A stretch of 57,573 nucleotides of DNA from Comamonas avium (GCF_014836675.1 NZ_JACSQK010000007.1:79126-136698); one strand, 5' to 3'; positions 36,118-46,446 are shown, numbered from the stretch's first letter. Notes: generated by a model not told the origin, from the letters alone. A program made the numbers and translations.

Positions 36118-39100
36118 TTACTTAGCGGCTACTGCTTCTTTGTGAGGAGCTGCTGGCGCTTTCGCGGCTTGCTTTTCCTTTTGCTTGCGTTCATAGATCT
36201 CGCCGAGCGCACGCTGGTACTCGGTGGGAAATACCTTCACGAACTTGGCACGGGCTGCGCCCCAGTTGTCCAGCAAATCACGGGCACGGGGCGAACCTGT
36301 CCAGCGGCTGTGCGCCTCTACCAGTGCGCGCAGTTGCTGGTCATCGCTGTGATCGTTATGCCAGATGCCACGCGAGACGCTGGCAGTGAACTCGTCATGA
36401 GGCAGCACTTTTTCCAGCCTGACGCTGGCCGTGTTGCAACGCTCGGCAAACTTGCCGTCTTCGTCGTACACATAGGCCACGCCACCGCTCATGCCTGCCG
36501 CAAAGTTGCGGCCTGTCTTGCCCAGCACCACCACGGTACCGCCGGTCATGTACTCGCAGCCGTGGTCACCCACACCTTCGACCACCGCCGTAGCACCTGA
36601 CAGGCGCACCGCGAAGCGCTCGCCCGCGACACCAGAGAAGAAGGCCTCGCCGCGGGTGGCGCCAAACATCACCGTATTGCCCACGATGGTGTTGGCAGTG
36701 GAGACGCCACGGAACTCATGGCTGGGGCGCACGATGACGCGGCCACCAGACAGCCCCTTGCCGGTGTAGTCGTTGGCCTCGCCGGTGATATTGAGCGTGA
36801 TGCCCTTGCACAGGAAAGCGCCAAACGACTGGCCGCCTGTGCCTTCAAAGTGGATGCGGATGGAGTCGTCCGGCAACCCTTCGGGGTGCGCCTTGGTGAC
36901 CGCGCCAGAGAGCATGGCCCCCACGGAGCGGTTGACGTTCTTGGCCACTTCCATGATGCGCACCTTCTCGCCATGGTGAATGGCAGGCTGGCAGCGCTCG
37001 ATGAGCTTCACATCCAGCGCCTTGTCCAGCAGGTGGTCCTGGCTGGAGACGTGAAAGCGCGGCACATCGGCAGGCACGTTGGGCTGCGCAAACAGGCGGC
37101 TGAAATCCAGGCCCTGCGCTTTCCAGTGCTCCACGCCCTTGCGGGTGTCAAGCAGGTCGGTACGGCCGATCAGGTCGTCAAACTTGCGAATACCCAGCTG
37201 GGCCATGATCTGGCGCACTTCTTCCGCGATGAAGAAGAAGTAATTGACCACATGCTCGGGCTTGCCGGTGAACTTGGCGCGCAGTGTGGGGTCTTGCGTG
37301 GCCACGCCCACAGGGCAGGTGTTGAGGTGGCATTTGCGCATCATGATGCAGCCTTCCACCACCAGCGGGGCGGTGGCAAAACCGAACTCATCAGCACCCA
37401 GCAGCGCACCAATCACCACGTCGCGGCCGGTTTTCATCTGGCCGTCAGCCTGCACACGGATACGACCGCGCAAACGGTTGAGCACCAGTGTCTGCTGGGT
37501 TTCTGCCAGACCGATTTCCCAAGGGCCACCAGCGTGCTTGATGGACGACAGTGGCGATGCGCCCGTGCCGCCGTCGTGCCCTGCAATGACCACGTGGTCA
37601 CTCTTGCACTTGGCCACGCCTGCGGCAATCGTTCCCACACCCACCTCAGACACCAGCTTGACGGAGATGTCAGCGTGGGGGGCCACGTTCTTCAGGTCGT
37701 GGATCAGTTGGGCCAGATCCTCGATCGAGTAAATGTCGTGGTGGGGAGGTGGCGAAATCAGGCCCACTCCGGGCACCGAGTAACGCTGCATGCCGATGTA
37801 CTCGGACACCTTGCCGCCGGGCAGCTGTCCACCTTCACCGGGCTTGGCACCCTGGGCCATCTTGATCTGGATTTGATCGGATGACACCAGGTACTCCGCC
37901 GTCACGCCAAAGCGGCCCGATGCCACTTGCTTGATCTTGGAGCGCAGGCTGTCACCTTCCAGCAGCTGGATGTCGGATTCGACCTGTTCTTTGCCAATGA
38001 TGGACGCCAGCGTCTCACCCTTGGTGATCGGGATGCCCTTGAGTTCGTTGCGATAGCGCTTGGGGTCTTCGCCGCCTTCGCCGGTATTGCTCTTGCCGCC
38101 AATGCGGTTCATGGCCACAGCCAGCGTGGCATGGGCTTCGGTGGAGATCGAACCCAGCGACATGGCACCCGTGGCAAAGCGCTTGACGATCTCCGCCGCA
38201 GTTTCCACTTCATCCACGGCAATGGCGGTGGCGGGATCGCACTTGAACTCGAACAACCCGCGCAGCGTCATGTGGCGCTTGGTCTGGTCGTTGATGATCT
38301 GCGCGTATTCCTTGTACGTATTGAAGCTGCCCGAACGGGTCGAGTGCTGCAGCTTGGCAATGGCGTCAGGGGTCCACATGTGCTCTTCGCCACGGGTGCG
38401 CCAGGCGTATTCACCGCCAGCGTCCAGCATGGTTTCCAGCACCGGGTCGTCACTGAAGGCGGCCACGTGGTTGCGGATGGTTTCTTCGGCAATTTCAAAC
38501 ACGCCGATACCTTCCACACGGCTGGCCGTGCCGGTGAAGTACTTGTCCACGGTGGCCGTGTTCAAGCCCACGCCTTCAAACAGCTGTGCGCCGCAGTACG
38601 ACATGTAGGTCGACACGCCCATCTTGGACATGATCTTGGACAGCCCCTTGCCGATCGCCTTCACGTAGTGATAGATGGCTTTTTCTGCCGACAGATCTGC
38701 GCCCAGATCCTGGTGCATGTCGGCCAGTGTTTCCATGGCCAGATAGGGGTGCACGGCTTCAGCGCCGTAGCCCGCCAGCACGGCAAAGTGGTGAATTTCA
38801 CGGGCGGTGCCCGTCTCCACCACCAGGCCAGTGGTGGTGCGCAAGCCTTCGCGCACCAGATGCTGGTGAATGGCCGACATGGCCAGCAACGCGGGAATGG
38901 CCACCTGCGTTGCGCTCACATTGCGGTCACTGACGATCAGGATGTTGGCACCGCCCTTGATTTCGTCCACCGCCTGTGCACACAGCGAGGCCAGCTTGGC
39001 TTCCACGCCTTCACGGCCCCACGCCAGCGGGTAGGTGATGTCGATGGTGGCGCTCTTGAACTTGCCGTGGGTGTACTTTTCAATCTGGCGCAGCTTGGCC

Positions 39101-40851
39101 ATGCCCTCAAAGTCAAGGATGGGCTGCTGCAGCTCCAGACGCATGGGAGGGTTGACCTGGTTGATGTCCAGCAGGTTGGGCTTGGGGCCCACAAAGGACA
39201 CCAGCGACATCACAATGGCTTCGCGGATAGGGTCAATCGGCGGGTTGGTCACCTGCGCGAACATCTGGCGAAAGTAGTTGTACAGCGGCTTGTTCTTGCT
39301 GGACAGCACGGCCAGCGGGCTGTCATTGCCCATGGAGCCCACGCCCTCTTCGCCATTCTTGGCCATGGGGGCCAGCAGGAACTTGATGTCTTCCTGGGTA
39401 AAGCCAAACGCCTGCTGGCGCTCCAGCAGTGTCAGTTCAGGCTTGGCGGGTGCCACAAAATCGGCAGGCACTTCCACCTGATCGAGCTTGATGCGCAGGT
39501 TTTCAATCCACTGCTTGTAAGGCTTGGTGTTGACGATGTTGGCCTTGAGCTCATCGTCTTCAATCATGCGGCCCTGCTCCAGATCGATCAGCAGCATCTT
39601 GCCGGGCTGCAGACGCCACTTGCGCACAATCTTGCTGTCGGGAATGGGCAGCACACCCGCTTCTGATGCCAGGATGACCAGATCGTCTTCTGTCACCACA
39701 TAGCGTGAAGGGCGCAGGCCGTTGCGGTCCAGCGTGGCACCAATCTGGCGGCCATCGGTAAACACCAGCGAGGCCGGGCCGTCCCACGGCTCCATCATGG
39801 CGGCGTGGTATTCATAAAACGCGCGGCGGCGTTCGTCCATGGATTCGTGCTGCTCCCAGGGCTCGGGGATCATCATCATCACGGCCTGACTGATGGGGTA
39901 GCCCGCCATGGTCAGCAACTCCAGACAGTTGTCGAAAGTCGCCGTATCTGACTGGCCCGCAAAGCTGATGGGGTAGAGCTTTTGCAGATCCTCACCCAGC
40001 ACCGGAGAGGCCATCACGCCTTCGCGCGCCACCATCCAGTTGTAGTTGCCACGCACGGTGTTGATTTCACCGTTGTGCGCCACATAGCGGTAGGGGTGGG
40101 CCAGTGGCCACTCTGGGAAGGTATTGGTAGAGAAGCGCTGGTGCACCAGACCGATGGCAGACACGCAACGCTGGTCAGCCAAATCCAGGTAGTAAACACC
40201 CACTTGATCAGCCAGCAGCAAGCCCTTGTACACCACGGTACGGCTGCTCATGCTGGGCACGTAGTATTCCTTGGAGTGCTTGAGCCCCAGGTTCTGAATC
40301 GCGCCGCTGGCGGTCTTGCGGATGACATACAGCTTGCGCTCCAGCGCGTCCTGCACAATCACATCATTGCCACGGCCAATGAACACCTGGCGCAGGATGG
40401 GCTCTTTCTCGCGCACCGTGGGCGACATGGGCATATCGCGGTTCACGGGCACATCGCGCCAGCCCAGCAGCACCTGGCCTTCGGCCTTGATAGCGCGCTC
40501 CATCTCTTGCTCACACGCCAGACGCGAAGCGTGTTCTTTGGGCAAAAACACCATGCCCACGCCGTATTCGCCAGCTGGTGGCAGCTCCACCCCCTGCTTG
40601 GCCATCTCTTCACGGTAGAGCTGGTCCGGAATCTGAATCAGGATACCTGCACCGTCACCCATCAAGGGGTCGGCACCTACCGCACCGCGGTGGTCGATGT
40701 TTTCAAGGATCTTGAGCGCGCCCAAGACGATGTCATGGCGTTTTTCGCCCTTGATGTGGGCCACAAAGCCCAAACCGCAAGCATCGTGCTCATTGCTCTT
40801 GGCGTACAAACCGTTTTCTTGGAGGTATGTAATTTCGGCAGCCGTAGTCAT
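36118..40851 (-). CDS. gltB: glutamate synthase (NADPH), large subunit
   Basis: The protein has 1577 residues. The class II amidotransferase nucleophile is C25 in DACGLGFV, close to the start, which implies a processed propeptide of about 24 residues. Central and FMN domains follow, with [51 protein letters not shown] and the 3Fe-4S region [16 protein letters not shown] beta-helix domain rich in GG repeats ends the protein. It makes two glutamates from glutamine and 2-oxoglutarate. Confidence 0.98.
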   Translation of the reverse strand: MTTAAEITYLQENGLYAKSNEHDACGLGFVAHIKGEKRHDIVLGALKILENIDHRGAVGADPLMGDGAGILIQIPDQLYREEMAKQGVELPPAGEYGVGMVFLPKEHASRLACEQEMERAIKAEGQVLLGWRDVPVNRDMPMSPTVREKEPILRQVFIGRGNDVIVQDALERKLYVIRKTASGAIQNLGLKHSKEYYVPSMSSRTVVYKGLLLADQVGVYYLDLADQRCVSAIGLVHQRFSTNTFPEWPLAHPYRYVAHNGEINTVRGNYNWMVAREGVMASPVLGEDLQKLYPISFAGQSDTATFDNCLELLTMAGYPISQAVMMMIPEPWEQHESMDERRRAFYEYHAAMMEPWDGPASLVFTDGRQIGATLDRNGLRPSRYVVTEDDLVILASEAGVLPIPDSKIVRKWRLQPGKMLLIDLEQGRMIEDDELKANIVNTKPYKQWIENLRIKLDQVEVPADFVAPAKPELTLLERQQAFGFTQEDIKFLLAPMAKNGEEGVGSMGNDSPLAVLSSKNKPLYNYFRQMFAQVTNPPIDPIREAIVMSLVSFVGPKPNLLDINQVNPPMRLELQQPILDFEGMAKLRQIEKYTHGKFKSATIDITYPLAWGREGVEAKLASLCAQAVDEIKGGANILIVSDRNVSATQVAIPALLAMSAIHQHLVREGLRTTTGLVVETGTAREIHHFAVLAGYGAEAVHPYLAMETLADMHQDLGADLSAEKAIYHYVKAIGKGLSKIMSKMGVSTYMSYCGAQLFEGVGLNTATVDKYFTGTASRVEGIGVFEIAEETIRNHVAAFSDDPVLETMLDAGGEYAWRTRGEEHMWTPDAIAKLQHSTRSGSFNTYKEYAQIINDQTKRHMTLRGLFEFKCDPATAIAVDEVETAAEIVKRFATGAMSLGSISTEAHATLAVAMNRIGGKSNTGEGGEDPKRYRNELKGIPITKGETLASIIGKEQVESDIQLLEGDSLRSKIKQVASGRFGVTAEYLVSSDQIQIKMAQGAKPGEGGQLPGGKVSEYIGMQRYSVPGVGLISPPPHHDIYSIEDLAQLIHDLKNVAPHADISVKLVSEVGVGTIAAGVAKCKSDHVVIAGHDGGTGASPLSSIKHAGGPWEIGLAETQQTLVLNRLRGRIRVQADGQMKTGRDVVIGALLGADEFGFATAPLVVEGCIMMRKCHLNTCPVGVATQDPTLRAKFTGKPEHVVNYFFFIAEEVRQIMAQLGIRKFDDLIGRTDLLDTRKGVEHWKAQGLDFSRLFAQPNVPADVPRFHVSSQDHLLDKALDVKLIERCQPAIHHGEKVRIMEVAKNVNRSVGAMLSGAVTKAHPEGLPDDSIRIHFEGTGGQSFGAFLCKGITLNITGEANDYTGKGLSGGRVIVRPSHEFRGVSTANTIVGNTVMFGATRGEAFFSGVAGERFAVRLSGATAVVEGVGDHGCEYMTGGTVVVLGKTGRNFAAGMSGGVAYVYDEDGKFAERCNTASVRLEKVLPHDEFTASVSRGIWHNDHSDDQQLRALVEAHSRWTGSPRARDLLDNWGAARAKFVKVFPTEYQRALGEIYERKQKEKQAAKAPAAPHKEAVAAK

Positions 40852-40918
40852 GGCGCTATTCCTCTAATTTCTATCGCAGGGAAGGCAAGATTACGATGCG
40901 GCATCAACCTATGCAAGA

Positions 40919-40950
40919 AAATTTAATTAGGGTCAGATACCAATTTATAC
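40919..40950. repeat. RAYT-associated style GGTCAGATACC motif
   Basis: AATTAGGGTCAGATACCAAT lies here, and a second, shorter relative AATTAGGGACATATTT lies at 40974-40989. Motifs of this kind (reverse GGTATCTGACCC) are often found beside Y1-type transposase genes in proteobacteria; this is recalled pattern knowledge. Both lie past the 3' end of the RAYT gene. Confidence 0.45.
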
Positions 40951-41028
40951 GCACCAAAAACAAACAAAAGATTAATTAGGGACATATTTAAAAACCCAAT
41001 AAAAACAACGCGCCTGAAAAATGGGCGC

Positions 41029-41052
41029 AAAAAAAGCACCAAATCAGTGCTT
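41029..41052 (-). terminator. terminator of the RAYT gene
   Basis: Minus-strand arms AAGCAC and GTGCTT are followed by a run of seven T. It sits 14 bases past the RAYT stop. A second weaker hairpin (GCGCC/GGCGC) lies just beyond. Confidence 0.7.
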
Positions 41053-41065
41053 AAAACCAAGAGAC

Positions 41066-41770
41066 TTATTCGGTTTTTATCGGTGGCGATGCCACCGGAC
41101 GGCCTGCCTTTTGGCGCGAAAGCCGGCGCTCGGTCTGCAATTGCAGGCTCTGTATAAAGCTCTCAGAACCCAGCACCCAGCCCTTGAGCGCCGCACCCAG
41201 CACCACTTCGCTCACCTCCTCGCTAGCCCCGCGGGTTAGCAAGTGGGCGTAGGCTGCCTCGCGCGAAAAAGGGGTATCGCCCAAGCTCCAGTACGCGGCA
41301 TGCAGGCGCAGCAGCCCGTCGACTTGCACCCCTGCGTTGTGTCGCGCACTGCTCCAGGCATAGTCCACCGCACGCGCCGCCAAACCTTGCTCGACCGCCT
41401 GGCTTTCCAGCACCACCATGGCGGGCAGCAGCCAGGCTTGCGCTTCCAGCACCGTGGCGCGATAGCGCCCTTCCCACAAGGTGCCGCTGCGTGCATGCCG
41501 GTTGTTAAAGGTGCGCACATAGGTGCGCCCCACGGACTGCATGAACTGCGGCAGGCTTTCGGCAGTCTCTGGCGTTACCAGCAAATGCATCTGATTGGGC
41601 AGCAAGATGAAGCCATGCAGCACCACGCCACAGCGTCGCCCCATCTCCCGCAACAGGTCTTTCATGCAGGCATAGTCCTGCCCGTCCATAAAAATGGGCT
41701 GTAGGTTATTGCCACGCTGCACCACGTAGTGCGGCAGACCGGGCAATGTCAGACGGGGCAAACGGGCCAT
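41066..41770 (-). CDS. REP-associated tyrosine transposase-like protein (Y1_Tnp), HUH motif altered
   Basis: The protein has 234 residues. The Y1/RAYT fold is seen in LPGLPHYVVQRGNN, GVVLHGFILLPNQMHLLVTP and VGRTYVRTFNNRHARSGTLWEGRYRA. The candidate catalytic Tyr is Y84. The metal-binding HUH motif, usually NH-x-H, reads Q60-M61-H62, so the first histidine is missing. Residues 105-234 form a variable helical region with a basic tail. It may be a domesticated or inactive relative. It stands between gltB and the pca regulator with its own terminator. Confidence 0.88.
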   Translation of the reverse strand: MARLPRLTLPGLPHYVVQRGNNLQPIFMDGQDYACMKDLLREMGRRCGVVLHGFILLPNQMHLLVTPETAESLPQFMQSVGRTYVRTFNNRHARSGTLWEGRYRATVLEAQAWLLPAMVVLESQAVEQGLAARAVDYAWSSARHNAGVQVDGLLRLHAAYWSLGDTPFSREAAYAHLLTRGASEEVSEVVLGAALKGWVLGSESFIQSLQLQTERRLSRQKAGRPVASPPIKTE

Positions 41771-41857
41771 GCGCAGTGATCCCTCAAAAAGCGGCAGCTC
41801 CAGCGGCGCTGCGCAGCCATTATCGATTCAGCTTGCGTCCGTTATAGACACCGAGCA

Positions 41858-42715
41858 TTAACGCCGTGCGGTGCGCAACAGTTGCGACACTTCCTGCGCC
41901 GTGCGCAGCAAATGCGGCAGGATGCGCGCCTGCATCTCCTGGGCGTTGGTACGGTTGGCCTGGCCTGACACGTTGATGGCGGCCACCACATTGCCTTTGG
42001 CATTGAACAGGGGCGCTGCCACCGAAATCAGGCCCTCTTCCAGCTCCTGGTTCATCAATGCCCAGCCCTGTGTGCGTACTTGGTCAATGGCTGCCAGCAG
42101 GGCGTGGTCTTCCAGCTGCGTGTAGCGCGTATATGCCACGCGCGGGCAGGTGGCCAGCAGTGCCAGCAGCTGGTCTTGCGGCAAACCCGCCAGCAAGACC
42201 CGGCCCATGGATGTCCAGAATGCAGGCAAACGAGAACCCACACCCAGATTGGTGCTCATGATTTTATGGGTGTGCACCCGCGCCACGTACACCACATCCA
42301 GCTCGTCCAGCACCCCGGCAGAGCACGACTCCTGCAAGGTCTCGGCCAGCGTCTCCATCAGCGGGGTTGCCAGGTTCCACAGGGGCTGTGAGCTCAGGTA
42401 CGCAAAACCCAGATCCAGAATGCGCGGGGCCAGCTCAAAGTACTTGCCATCGCTGTGCACATAGCCCAGCGTCTGCAGCGTAAGCAAGATGCGCCGCGCC
42501 CCCGCGCGGGTCAATCCAGTCTTGGTCGCCACTTCACTGAGCGTCTGTGACGCCGATTCGGCATTGAACGAACGAATCACCTCCAGACCCCGCGCAAACG
42601 ACTGCACATAACTGTCGCCGGGCTTGGTTTCTGTGGATGTTTCCCCGTTCTTTTCATCTCTTGGGGTTTTCCCTGATGTGGTTTCTACAGCCGCTTTTTT
42701 CAATTTCTCGTCCAT
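41858..42715 (-). CDS. IclR-family regulator of the pca cluster (PcaR/PcaU type)
   Basis: The protein has 285 residues. A charged N-terminal extension of about 30 residues precedes the winged helix (FARGLEVIRSFNAESASQTLSEVATKTGLTRAGARRILLTLQTLGYV). The effector domain follows (ILDLGFAYLSSQPLWNLATPLMETLAETLQESCSAGVLDELDVVYVAR, LFNAKGNVVAAINVSG). The PcaR/PobR subfamily usually senses 3-oxoadipate or a related acid. It is divergent from pcaI with operator-like repeats in the 91-base gap. Confidence 0.93.
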   Translation of the reverse strand: MDEKLKKAAVETTSGKTPRDEKNGETSTETKPGDSYVQSFARGLEVIRSFNAESASQTLSEVATKTGLTRAGARRILLTLQTLGYVHSDGKYFELAPRILDLGFAYLSSQPLWNLATPLMETLAETLQESCSAGVLDELDVVYVARVHTHKIMSTNLGVGSRLPAFWTSMGRVLLAGLPQDQLLALLATCPRVAYTRYTQLEDHALLAAIDQVRTQGWALMNQELEEGLISVAAPLFNAKGNVVAAINVSGQANRTNAQEMQARILPHLLRTAQEVSQLLRTARR

Positions 42716-42726
42716 ATAATTCTCTT

Positions 42727-42756
42727 AGCGAACAAATGTTCTTATAGCGAACATTT
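42727..42756. promoter_or_regulatory. IclR-type operator between pcaR-like gene and pcaI
   Basis: AGCGAACA occurs twice in the same direction (42727-42734 and 42746-42753). The first overlaps a palindrome GAACA-AA-TGTTC (42730-42741). That gives three GAACA half-sites, as in the three 10-base repeats known for PcaU and PobR operators. One protein could control both divergent promoters from here. Confidence 0.6.
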
Positions 42757-42806
42757 TATCAGAGCACATTCCGCTCTGGCCTCTCTGTCCGGCATGGAGA
42801 CAATAC

Positions 42807-43508
42807 ATGATCAACAAAATCGCCGATAGCGTCGCTCAGGCGCTGTCTGGCATTCAAGATGGCGCCACCGTATTGATCGGTGGCTTCGGCACTTCAGGCA
42901 ACCCGATTGAGCTGATCGACGGCCTGATCGCCCACGGCGCGCGTGACCTCACAGTGGTCAACAACAACGCGGGCAACGGCGACACCGGTCTGGCTGCGCT
43001 GCTCAAGAGCGGGCAGGTGCGCAAAATCATCTGCAGCTTTCCACGTCAGGTCGATAGCTGGGTGTTTGATGAGCTGTACCGCGCCGGAAAAATTGAACTG
43101 GAGCTGGTGCCCCAAGGCAATCTGGCCGAGCGCATGCGCGCTGCCGGTGCTGGCATTGGTGCCTTTTTCTGCCCCACCGCCTACGGCACCGAACTGGCCG
43201 CAGGCAAGGAAACCCGCGAGATCAATGGCAAGCACTATGTGCTGGAGTACCCCATCTACGGCGATGTGGCACTGATCAAGGCCGAGCAGGGCGACCGCTG
43301 GGGCAACCTGAATTACCGCATGTCTGCGCGCAACTTTGGCCCCGTGTGTGCCATGGCCGCCAAGACCACGATTGCCACCGTGCATGAGCTGGTGGAGCTG
43401 GGCGAGATGGACCCCGAGGCCATCGTCACCCCCGGCATCTATGTCAGCCAAGTTGTCAAAGTGCCCCGTGTCGCCACCCAGGCTGGAGGCTTCAAAGCCA
43501 CCCCCTGA
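42807..43508 (+). CDS. pcaI: 3-oxoadipate CoA-transferase, subunit A
   Basis: The protein has 233 residues. Family I CoA-transferase alpha blocks are VLIGGFGTSGNPIELIDGLI, NNNAGNGDTGLAALL, CSFPRQVDSWVFDELYRAGKIELELVPQGNLAERMRAAGAGIGAFFCPTAYGT and DVALIKAEQGDRWGNLNYR. With PcaJ it moves CoA from succinyl-CoA to 3-oxoadipate. The last two codons and the stop fall at the edge of a GC-rich repeat, so the C-terminus may have been reset by its insertion. Confidence 0.95.
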   Translation: MINKIADSVAQALSGIQDGATVLIGGFGTSGNPIELIDGLIAHGARDLTVVNNNAGNGDTGLAALLKSGQVRKIICSFPRQVDSWVFDELYRAGKIELELVPQGNLAERMRAAGAGIGAFFCPTAYGTELAAGKETREINGKHYVLEYPIYGDVALIKAEQGDRWGNLNYRMSARNFGPVCAMAAKTTIATVHELVELGEMDPEAIVTPGIYVSQVVKVPRVATQAGGFKATP

Positions 43509-43600
43509 GGCGCTGCGCGCCTTCCCCCTGTCAGGGGGAACACACCAGCGCGGCGGGGCGGCCCTTGCGCGGTGTTTGTGACTTGGGCCGCGCCAGTTTC
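43497..43600. repeat. GC-rich interspersed repeat spanning the pcaI stop
   Basis: It begins CACCCCCTGAGGCGCTGCGC. It holds a perfect palindrome with arms TTCCCCCTG and CAGGGGGAA, and goes on through GGCGGGGCGGCCCTTGCGCGG. I recognise the pattern as one that recurs between Comamonadaceae genes, from memory only. The right boundary is approximate. It fills most of the unusually long pcaI-pcaJ gap. Confidence 0.55.
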
Positions 43601-43657
43601 ACGGGTTGTTCATGGCGTACAGCGCCACGGGCAACTGAATATGCAGGAGATACCAGC

Positions 43658-44311
43658 ATGAGCAACTATCAAAAAAGAACCAAAGATGAACTGGCTGCCC
43701 GCGTGGCCCGGGACATCTTCGACGGTGCCTATGTCAATTTGGGCATTGGCCAGCCCACTTTGGTGGCCAACCACATTCCGGCTGACCGCGAAGTGGTGCT
43801 GCACTCAGAAAACGGCATCCTCGGCATGGGCCCGGCCCCCGCCAAAGGTCTGGAAGATTACGACCTGACCAATGCCGGCAAGCAGCCCGTCACCCTACTG
43901 CCCGGTGGCAGCTATTTCCACCACGCTGACAGCTTTGCCATGATGCGCGGCGGCCATCTGGACATCTGCGTGCTGGGCGCATTTCAGGTGTCTGCCAACG
44001 GCGATCTGGCCAACTGGAGCACGGGCGAGCCCGGTGCCATCCCCGCAGTGGGCGGTGCCATGGATCTGGCCGTAGGCGCCAAATCGACCTGGGTGATGAT
44101 GGATCTGGTGAGCAAGACGGGCGAGTGCAAAGTCGTCTCGGCCTGCACCTACCCCTTGACCGGTCTGGCCTGCGTCAAGCGCATCTACACCGACCTGTGC
44201 ACGCTGGAATGCACGCCTCAGGGCCTGCGCCTGATCGACACCGTCGAAGGCCTGACGCACGCTGCACTGGAAAGCATTGTGGGCCTGCCCATTGCACCAG
44301 CCAGCGCCTGA
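43658..44311 (+). CDS. pcaJ: 3-oxoadipate CoA-transferase, subunit B
   Basis: The protein has 217 residues. The catalytic Glu, which forms the thioester intermediate, is E51 in LHSENGILGMGP. GAKSTWVMMDLVSKTGECKVV and LTGLACVKRIYTDL complete the family pattern. AGGAGA lies 8 bases before the ATG at 43658; the longer open frame upstream is repeat sequence and not used. It pairs with pcaI. Confidence 0.96.
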   Translation: MSNYQKRTKDELAARVARDIFDGAYVNLGIGQPTLVANHIPADREVVLHSENGILGMGPAPAKGLEDYDLTNAGKQPVTLLPGGSYFHHADSFAMMRGGHLDICVLGAFQVSANGDLANWSTGEPGAIPAVGGAMDLAVGAKSTWVMMDLVSKTGECKVVSACTYPLTGLACVKRIYTDLCTLECTPQGLRLIDTVEGLTHAALESIVGLPIAPASA

Positions 44312-44341
44312 AGCACACGCGCCTTAAATACAAGACCAATC

Positions 44342-44376
44342 AGCCACTGGCGCTTATGAATAAAGCGCTGGCAGCT
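44342..44376. repeat. short copy of the palindromic repeat (F)
   Basis: AGCCACTGGCGCTTA and, reversed, AGCTGCCAGCGCTTTA face each other across a 4-base loop with no inner hairpin. It lies between pcaJ and pcaF. No U-run follows. Confidence 0.65.
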
Positions 44377-44415
44377 CTTAATTTATACAGCACCGCTGTC
44401 ACCGGAGACACCACC

Positions 44416-45627
44416 ATGAGCACTGCACCCCAAGCTTTCATCTGCGACGCGATCCGTACCCCCTTTGGCCGCTACGGCGGCGCGCTGTCCAGCGTGCGTG
44501 CCGACGATCTGGGCGCACTGCCCATCAAGGCACTGATGGAACGCAACCCCGGTGTGGACTGGAGCGCAGTGGCTGACGTGCTGTACGGCTGCGCCAACCA
44601 GGCTGGTGAAGACAACCGCAACGTAGCGCGCATGTCCAGCCTGCTGGCGGGCCTGCCGATTGAAGTACCCGGCGCCACCATCAACCGCCTGTGCGGCTCG
44701 GGTCTGGATGCCGTAGGCACTGCAGCGCGCGCCATCAAGTCGGGTGAAGCCCGCCTGATGATTGCCGGTGGCGTGGAATCCATGAGCCGCGCCCCTTTTG
44801 TCATGCCCAAGGCAGAGTCGGCGTTCAGCCGCAACAACGCGGTGTACGACACAACCATCGGCTGGCGCTTTGTGAACAAGCTGATGAAGGCGCAATACGG
44901 TGTGGACTCCATGCCCGAAACCGCCGAGAACGTGGCCGACGACTTCAAGATTGAACGTGCCGCGCAAGACCGCATGGCGCTGGCTTCGCAGCAAAAAGCC
45001 GCTGCCGCGATTGCGGCCGGTTATCTGGCCAAGGAAATCGTCAACGTCAGCATTGCCCAGAAAAAGGGCGACGCCATCATCGTCAGCCAGGACGAGCACC
45101 CCCGCGCCACCACGCTGGAAGCGCTGACCAAGCTCAAAGGCGTGGTACGCCCTGACGGCAGCGTCACCGCAGGCAATGCCTCCGGCGTGAACGACGGCGC
45201 TTGCGCCCTGCTGCTGGCCAACGAAGAAGCCGCCCAGCAATACAACCTGGTGCCCCGTGCACGCGTCGTGGGCATGGCCACTGCGGGCGTTGCCCCGCGC
45301 ATCATGGGTTTTGGCCCAGCCCCCGCCGTGCGCAAGGTGCTGGCCCAGACCGGTCTGACGCTGGCCGACATGGATGTGATTGAGCTGAACGAAGCCTTCG
45401 CCGCACAAGGCCTGGCCGTGCTGCGCGATCTGGGTATTGCCGATGACGACGCCCGCGTCAACCAGTGGGGCGGTGCCATTGCACTGGGCCACCCACTGGG
45501 CGCATCGGGTGCGCGCCTGGCAACCACGGCCGTCAACCAGCTGCACACGCTGGGCGGGCGCTACGCACTGTGCACCATGTGCATTGGCGTGGGCCAGGGC
45601 ATTGCCGTGATTCTGGAAAAAGTTTAA
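44416..45627 (+). CDS. pcaF: 3-oxoadipyl-CoA thiolase
   Basis: The protein has 403 residues. The acyl-accepting Cys is C93 in NRLCGSGLDAVG. The His is in GHPLGASGARL, and the second Cys is in CTMCIGVGQGIAVI. GGAG lies 8 bases before the ATG at 44416. It cleaves 3-oxoadipyl-CoA to succinyl-CoA and acetyl-CoA, the last step of the pathway. The name rests on both sequence (FICDAIRTPFGRYGGALS) and the CoA-transferase neighbours. Confidence 0.95.
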   Translation: MSTAPQAFICDAIRTPFGRYGGALSSVRADDLGALPIKALMERNPGVDWSAVADVLYGCANQAGEDNRNVARMSSLLAGLPIEVPGATINRLCGSGLDAVGTAARAIKSGEARLMIAGGVESMSRAPFVMPKAESAFSRNNAVYDTTIGWRFVNKLMKAQYGVDSMPETAENVADDFKIERAAQDRMALASQQKAAAAIAAGYLAKEIVNVSIAQKKGDAIIVSQDEHPRATTLEALTKLKGVVRPDGSVTAGNASGVNDGACALLLANEEAAQQYNLVPRARVVGMATAGVAPRIMGFGPAPAVRKVLAQTGLTLADMDVIELNEAFAAQGLAVLRDLGIADDDARVNQWGGAIALGHPLGASGARLATTAVNQLHTLGGRYALCTMCIGVGQGIAVILEKV

Positions 45628-45648
45628 AGACTGCAGCGAGCGTTTGAC

Positions 45649-46446
45649 ATGAGCACCACCACCCTGCACACCGCCACAGGCACATTCCGCATCGACCTGC
45701 AAGGCCCCGCCGACGCACCGGTTCTGGTGCTCTCCAACTCTCTGGGCACGACCCTGGAGATGTGGGACGCACAGGCCAGCGCCCTGTCTGCCAATTGGCG
45801 CGTGCTGCGCTACGACACCCGTGGCCACGGTGGCAGCGTGTGCAACCCCGGCCCCTACAGCTTTGCGCAGCTGGGTCAGGATGTACTGGCCATTTTGGAT
45901 GCCCTGCACATTGAGCAGACCCATTTTTGCGGCATCTCCATGGGTGGTCTCACCGGCCTGTGGCTGGGGGTGAATGCTCCTGCGCGCATGCGCAGCATCA
46001 CGGTGGCCAACAGTGCTGCCAAGATTGGCGTGGAATCTGCGTGGCTGGAGCGCGCTGCCATGGTGCGTGCCCAAGGTACGGCGGCCATGCAGGCGCTGGC
46101 AGCATCTTCGCCCAGCCGCTGGTTCACTGAAACCTTTGCCGCTGCGCAGCCTGCCATGGTGCAAACCGCCCAAGGCTGGATAGCCGGCATCAGCCCCGAA
46201 GGCTATGCCAGTTGCTGCCAGGCGCTGGCCAAGGAAGACCTGCGCAGTGCCATCTCGGGCATCACGACCCCGGTCTTGCTGATTGCTGGCGAACACGACC
46301 CCGTCACCACGGTGGCCGACGCGCAGGCAATGCAAGCAGCCATTGCGGGCTCGGTACTGGCCACGGTGCCCGCCTCGCACCTGTCCAACCTGGAGGCCCC
46401 CGCGGCCTTCGAGCAGGCACTGACCGGATTCCTGAAACAGCACTGA
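45649..46446 (+). CDS. pcaD: 3-oxoadipate enol-lactonase
   Basis: This 265-residue alpha/beta hydrolase has the nucleophile S97 in CGISMGGLTG. The acid is in GEHDPVTT and the His in PASHLSNLEAP. The N-terminal part LSNSLGTTLEMWDAQASAL and YDTRGHGGS is typical of PcaD. It opens 3-oxoadipate enol-lactone to 3-oxoadipate. It begins 21 bases after pcaF. No pcaC fusion is present. Confidence 0.94.
   Translation: MSTTTLHTATGTFRIDLQGPADAPVLVLSNSLGTTLEMWDAQASALSANWRVLRYDTRGHGGSVCNPGPYSFAQLGQDVLAILDALHIEQTHFCGISMGGLTGLWLGVNAPARMRSITVANSAAKIGVESAWLERAAMVRAQGTAAMQALAASSPSRWFTETFAAAQPAMVQTAQGWIAGISPEGYASCCQALAKEDLRSAISGITTPVLLIAGEHDPVTTVADAQAMQAAIAGSVLATVPASHLSNLEAPAAFEQALTGFLKQH

Noticed and set aside
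37927..39666. Open frame of 579 codons on the plus strand opposite gltB
   Set aside because: It is an antisense shadow of a highly conserved gene. Composition bias explains the open frame.
41066..41770. Complete insertion sequence around the transposase-like gene
   Set aside because: No terminal inverted repeats or target duplication could be found on both sides, and RAYT genes are usually single-copy rather than insertion sequences.
43565..43657. N-terminal extension of PcaJ
   Set aside because: The extension is translated repeat sequence, and a good ribosome binding site precedes the ATG at 43658.
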